Shown one piece after another: positions 49,957-53,920 of a DNA stretch of 53,920 nucleotides. The DNA is from Anaerolineae bacterium (GTDB taxonomy: Bacteria; Chloroflexota; Anaerolineae; Aggregatilineales; Phototrophicaceae): contig JAIOHM010000133.1 in the NCBI GenBank assembly GCA_019912965.1, positions 1-53,920 of the forward strand. Reading direction: 5' to 3'. Position 1 is the first letter of the stretch, and each line of letters opens with the position of its first letter. A program made the position numbers and the translations under genes. The notes under the pieces were generated by a model. It searched no databases. It worked only from the letters and a program-made list of their open reading frames with translations, and was not told where the DNA came from.

Positions 49957-52852
49957 TCTTAATAATCCATTTGAACTTAGTAGGAACTAAAATGTAAAAC
50001 GTAGTCCCTATTCCAGCTATCGTTTCAAACCGTATATCCCCACCATATTGGCGGATGAACATACGAGCCCATGCCATACCAAATCCAAATCCACTACGAG
50101 ATTTGTGTCTGGCAATATCGACCTCAAATAGTTGTGATTGGATCTCCTCAGGAATTCCAAGACCCGTATCTGAAATTGAGACTTCTATCGCACGTAAACT
50201 AGCACTATCGCTATACCGAGTTGAAACACCAAGTTCGCCTGTAGAACCCATAGCTGTCACAGCATTATGAACAATATTTCTGATAATGTGAAAAAGATGG
50301 TGGGGAGGGGCTAGAACATGTGGATCAATTGTTTTGTCATAGTTTTTAGTGATTTTAATACGACGATATATATTGACTGCACCAATAGCTTGATCAATAA
50401 TTTCATTTATGTTGCATCGCTCAAGACTTGGTGTTTGAACTTTCTTCCGTGTTTTGTCAACTATATTTAAATATTCATTAATGTATTTATATATCTTATC
50501 TGAATTCTTTTTTACTACAGAAATATCATTGTACTTTCCTTGAGCTATGTTGAATGCGTAGGTTTTTGCAGCGCCTAATTTGTTTTTTGCGAGGTGTATA
50601 TCTGCTCCATACACTAATCCAATCATCGCTAAACTTCTGCTATTTTCTAATTCTCCAAGCACCTTATCTAGATTTTCTGTTGTATTACTTAAGTCCTCAA
50701 TCTTTTGGGTTAATTGTTGGAAGAGAATAGAGTTTTCTATAGCAACTGCTGCTTGACTTGCAATTGGTGTAAGTAGATCTCTATGTTTGGATTCGTAGAA
50801 GCCTAGTTCATCATGATCAAGTGAAATAAATCCAATTGGCATGTCTCTATAAATTAAGGGAATACCTATCCAAGATTTTACATCCATAGTTTCGGGTTGC
50901 ACATCCCAAGAAGGGTGTTTGTAAGGATCAGATAAGATCATTATTTCTTGTTTCGTGATTATTTCCCGAACTAGGTTATCCTGAGAAATAGGTCTTAAGA
51001 GTTTTGTATTGATGTGTTCGTCCCGATAACCTTTCTTTGAAAGCAGGATGCGAGAATCACCATCAATACGCTGCATAGTTGCTTTTTTATAGGGAACAAT
51101 CTCCAATAGTTTATCGAGAATCGTTTCAGCAACATTGTTCAAATCATTACCTGACCTAATTGCTACAGATACATCATATAAGGTATTGGCTCGAACACGT
51201 AAATTCTTTTCTGTCTCCAACAAGGTCGCCTTATCAATTGCAAGAGCAGCATGTTGTGCAAGCCGTTCTAGAACAGGGAGTTCCCTTTTTGCAAATTTTC
51301 GTTTTCGATTATCATCAAATACACCTAAAACACCTATAGCCTGATCCTTGATAATGAGAGGGACTTCTATTACTGCCGAAAACCATTTTTCGAGTTTTGG
51401 TAGACGGTGCGGCCAGTCGGAATAATTATTGACTATTAATGGTTGCTTGGTCTGAATTACTCTTCCTGCCATACCTTCACCGGATTTTACAAGGTAACCT
51501 AGAGGAAAATCGAATGAAGGTATCCCTTGTAGTGCCACCATTCTTATTAAGTTACTATCAATTCCACCTTCACGAAGATAAATAAATCCGCCTTGTGCTT
51601 TAAGCAAATCCACTGAGGCCATTACTACATCTTGAAGTCGCCCATCAGTGTTTTCCTCTCCGATTTGTTCAACGATTTTTACAGTCATATCGTAGATCGC
51701 TCTTAATTCTTCAGCTTGTTTCTGCGCTGTTGAAAAAAGACGCCAATTATGTATGGTAGTACCTATTTGATCTGCTAATACGCTTAACAGGGTTACATCA
51801 TCGTTGGAAAAAACGTCGGGTTGGCGAATACTGTCTAGACAAAAAGCACCAAATGTTTTGTTTTGAGCACGTATAGGAACACATAGACTTGATTGTATCC
51901 CCCCACTCTCAAGGGTTATCTTTGGTCTAGTCACATTGGGATTTACTTGAAAATCGGGCACTACCTTAGGGATCCCATGTTGAACAACCCATCCCGCGAT
52001 GCCTTCGCCAAGTTGAAGAGGATAAAAATTTGTCGTTTCTGGGTTAAAACCTACCGCAGCAACCATGCATAACAACTCGTCAACATCTCCTACATCAGTA
52101 ATAACTTCCTCAACTAAATAGATAGAACCTTTGTCAGCTTTTCGGATTGCTCTTATTGAATCTCTAATGATGGATTCCAATTCGTATGAGGAAATAGCTT
52201 TTGTAGCGAATGAGCTAATACGAATACTAGTACTAAGCAAAATTTCACGCTGAATGCTCTGATATCTTAAACTATCTCGTCGCGTAAACGCCAACCACAC
52301 TACAATCAAGTAAAATATTACTCTGGGAAATACTATCCGAAACAACGTTTCATATAAGGATAATGGCGATAAAGTAATCCCAACGAAAACCAAAGCCAAA
52401 ATAGAAGCAAATAGAGTTGTCAAAGTGCCTTTAAAACTAAGTTTTTCAGCCGATATTAGTAAAGGCAAAAAAAAGAATAAGAAAAAATCGGAATCTGCTC
52501 TACCGGTCAACAGGTAAAGAAATGTAAAAAGCAGAATATCGAAAAAGATTTGGAGATTAGCCCAACGAGTTGACTCACTGTAGGAAGAGAACTTCCAAGA
52601 AACAATGGTAACAATAAGTGTGTATATGGTGAAAACGAGAAGTGCAAAAAATACTAAGTAATTGCCTGTACTTCCGCTAGAGAATAGTTGGTTGTTTAAA
52701 TAAAACCGTAGTGTTGCTCCAAATACTATCAACCATCTAATTATGTATATAAAAAAGAAATCAAGAATGAGGGATTCTCTCGCAATAGTGTGTACAGTAG
52801 ATTGGAGTTTTTGCAGTAATTTCTCTATGGATGTCCTGTTACTAATATCCAT
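49949..52852 (-). CDS. Membrane-bound multi-GAF sensor histidine kinase
   Basis: 967 residues. About five or six membrane helices lie within residues 30-190, followed by three GAF domains (roughly 205-375, 390-560, 580-740; signatures such as GEGIAGWVVQHGIPKVVPDF, GEGMAGRVIQTKQPLIV and SWIGIPLIYRDMPIGFISLD). The dimerisation helix has a likely phospho-His at 753 in GADIHLAKNKLG, and the ATPase domain has an N box (IIRNIVHNAVTAMG, about 861), DTGLGIP (about 896) and GFGFGMAW (about 922). So it should be a functional kinase. First gene of the cluster, with only a weak ribosome site; the GAFs suggest a small-molecule or redox input. Confidence 0.9.
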   Translation of the reverse strand: MDISNRTSIEKLLQKLQSTVHTIARESLILDFFFIYIIRWLIVFGATLRFYLNNQLFSSGSTGNYLVFFALLVFTIYTLIVTIVSWKFSSYSESTRWANLQIFFDILLFTFLYLLTGRADSDFFLFFFLPLLISAEKLSFKGTLTTLFASILALVFVGITLSPLSLYETLFRIVFPRVIFYLIVVWLAFTRRDSLRYQSIQREILLSTSIRISSFATKAISSYELESIIRDSIRAIRKADKGSIYLVEEVITDVGDVDELLCMVAAVGFNPETTNFYPLQLGEGIAGWVVQHGIPKVVPDFQVNPNVTRPKITLESGGIQSSLCVPIRAQNKTFGAFCLDSIRQPDVFSNDDVTLLSVLADQIGTTIHNWRLFSTAQKQAEELRAIYDMTVKIVEQIGEENTDGRLQDVVMASVDLLKAQGGFIYLREGGIDSNLIRMVALQGIPSFDFPLGYLVKSGEGMAGRVIQTKQPLIVNNYSDWPHRLPKLEKWFSAVIEVPLIIKDQAIGVLGVFDDNRKRKFAKRELPVLERLAQHAALAIDKATLLETEKNLRVRANTLYDVSVAIRSGNDLNNVAETILDKLLEIVPYKKATMQRIDGDSRILLSKKGYRDEHINTKLLRPISQDNLVREIITKQEIMILSDPYKHPSWDVQPETMDVKSWIGIPLIYRDMPIGFISLDHDELGFYESKHRDLLTPIASQAAVAIENSILFQQLTQKIEDLSNTTENLDKVLGELENSRSLAMIGLVYGADIHLAKNKLGAAKTYAFNIAQGKYNDISVVKKNSDKIYKYINEYLNIVDKTRKKVQTPSLERCNINEIIDQAIGAVNIYRRIKITKNYDKTIDPHVLAPPHHLFHIIRNIVHNAVTAMGSTGELGVSTRYSDSASLRAIEVSISDTGLGIPEEIQSQLFEVDIARHKSRSGFGFGMAWARMFIRQYGGDIRFETIAGIGTTFYILVPTKFKWIIKND

Positions 52853-53154
52853 TTCACACTTGGTTTGGAGCCTATTTTATTCCGTGAAGCATAATTACTG
52901 CACAAGCAATTTAATTATAAGCATAACTCAATTATTATAATTTGTCCAGAAAAAGAAGTGATTATGAGGAGCTAAAAGACTAGTAGAGCCAAGGGGAAAC
53001 TGATAATCATCTATCAACGTCGTCAAAATGCCATCTAGCAAGTCAAGACTGATTGTTGCATGAAAACGAACGTTTATTTGACAACTTTTCTTTCCCGAAA
53101 CACGCTGTTATTATGACAACAGAAGTTGTCCAGCACTACCTTTTCAGTGAATGT
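52853..53154. other. AT-rich region upstream of the kinase cluster and the last recombinase
   Basis: Divergent promoter region. TATAAT-like hexamers are seen near 52912-52940, but a -35 box at proper distance is not clear. No gene. Confidence 0.4.
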
Positions 53155-53772
53155 ATGCCAAATCCAAAGACCATCGCCTATTTGCGAGTATCTACCACTG
53201 ACCAAGACCTTGAGAAAAACAAATTCGATATTCTCAAATTGGCAAACGACAAGGGCTTGGGACAGGTGCAATGGGTTGAGGAGAAAATCTCGACCCGTGT
53301 CTCGTGGCGCAAACGCCAAATCGCCCCTGTTCTCGAACAATTGCAAAATGGTGATCACCTGATTGTGAGTGAGTTATCGCGATTAGGACGTTCGATGTTG
53401 GAGTGTATGGAAATTCTGTCGATTGCCTTCCAAAAAGGGATTCACCTCTATGCTGTCAAAGGCAATTGGCGACTCGATAATTCGATCCAATCCAAGATTG
53501 TAGCGATGGCCTTCTCAATGGCTGCTGAGATTGAGCGTGATCTGATTAGTCAGCGCACCAAAGAAGCCCTCGCTGCACGGAAAAAAGCAGGAAAACCACT
53601 TGGAAGACCGAGAGGAATTGGCAAGAGTAAGCTGGATGCCTACCGTCCAGAGATCGAAGCATTACTGGCGAATGGCTCCAAACAGTCCTTCATCGCTAGA
53701 CGCTATCACACAACTGCGCCTAATCTCAGTCGATGGCTCAAGCGACATCACCTGAAACCAACCTCTCTTTAG
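53155..53772 (+). CDS. Serine recombinase, resolvase/invertase type
   Basis: 205 residues from MPNPKTIAYLRVSTTDQDLE; catalytic Ser in YLRVSTTDQ. Further motifs: DHLIVSELSRLGRSMLECME, AAEIERDLISQRTKEALAAR, and a C-terminal HTH (LLANGSKQSFIARRYHTTAP, then LSRWLKRHH). The longer frame to 53053 has no support; a start at 53113 is an alternative. It differs clearly from the recombinase at 40295 and may belong to a different element. Confidence 0.88.
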   Translation: MPNPKTIAYLRVSTTDQDLEKNKFDILKLANDKGLGQVQWVEEKISTRVSWRKRQIAPVLEQLQNGDHLIVSELSRLGRSMLECMEILSIAFQKGIHLYAVKGNWRLDNSIQSKIVAMAFSMAAEIERDLISQRTKEALAARKKAGKPLGRPRGIGKSKLDAYRPEIEALLANGSKQSFIARRYHTTAPNLSRWLKRHHLKPTSL

Positions 53773-53847
53773 GCTCTCACTTTTTCAACATCTATGAAAA
53801 CGCGCGTCAAGGGTTGAGTTGAAAATAAAAGCCCTATTTTTGGAAAC

Positions 53848-53862
53848 TTATCCCAAACTGAG
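53848..53862 (+). repeat. IS982-like terminal repeat, solo
   Basis: TTATCCCAAACTGAG matches the inner 15 bases of the IS982 right end (11738-11752) with one mismatch. Upstream bases read KPYFWKLIPN and a stop in frame, like the end of an IS982 transposase, so this is probably a transposase tail remnant. Confidence 0.45.
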
Positions 53863-53920
53863 AAGCCCACTGATTTCCGCCAAGGGTCTCTAACGACCAA
53901 CGGTCAAACATCTATTCGTG

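Overview
The window looks like chromosomal or large-plasmid DNA from a member of the Chloroflexota (Anaerolineae-like). This placement is inferred from gene content only: a MalT-type LuxR regulator, very large RHS proteins (one with a Thr/Pro 'TPTDTPTETP' linker), CHAT and multi-GAF signalling proteins, and a mobile element with AEP primase and HerA-like ATPase. No rRNA, tRNA or CRISPR array was seen, so the assignment is not proven.

Layout. (A) 1-9,376, almost all on the minus strand: three tandem MDR oxidoreductases (one partial at the window edge, one intact, one with an in-frame TGA), a decayed membrane-protein gene, a 74-aa protein, a serine hydrolase, a GNAT acetyltransferase, an alpha/beta hydrolase and a MalT-type LuxR regulator. 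A nearly identical 29-bp dyad element lies 70-85 bp upstream of both hydrolase genes and is a candidate operator. (B) 9,377-11,755: decayed DNA with the C-terminal remnant of a large serine recombinase and an IS982-family element with a frameshifted transposase. (C) 11,937-21,296: a 2,962-aa RHS protein with a C-terminal HExxH motif, followed by a hairpin and a small 4-TM protein that may be its immunity partner. (D) 21,608-32,608: a plasmid- or ICE-like module with an acidic protein, a DUF2958 protein, an AEP primase with CHC2-type zinc finger, HTH protein, ParA, its small partner and an octamer repeat array resembling a centromere, a hairpin-rich non-coding stretch, two replication-relaxation proteins and a HerA/T4CP-like ATPase. 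(E) 32,962-39,998: a second RHS protein with a LysM domain, again with a small 4-TM protein downstream. (F) 40,295-47,496: a serine recombinase followed by a 574-aa protein that looks like tandem sigma-70-type units, then a toxin-antitoxin island (two brnTA pairs, a Phd antitoxin with a broken RelE toxin, orphan antitoxins, an XRE regulator), ending in a scar of two transposase remnants. (G) 47,582-52,852, minus strand: an operon-like cluster of a membrane multi-GAF histidine kinase, a response regulator without a DNA-binding domain, a CHAT protease and a TRYPCO1-like small protein. (H) 53,155-53,920: another serine recombinase and an IS982-like terminal repeat.

The strongest candidate for a poorly described system is cluster G: a two-component pathway that appears to feed directly into a caspase-like CHAT protease and a protein of a family associated with NTP-/protease-based conflict systems. 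Next are the duplicated sigma-like protein beside the recombinase, and the ParA-linked array of about 20 8-bp repeats, part of it inside the partner gene's own coding sequence.
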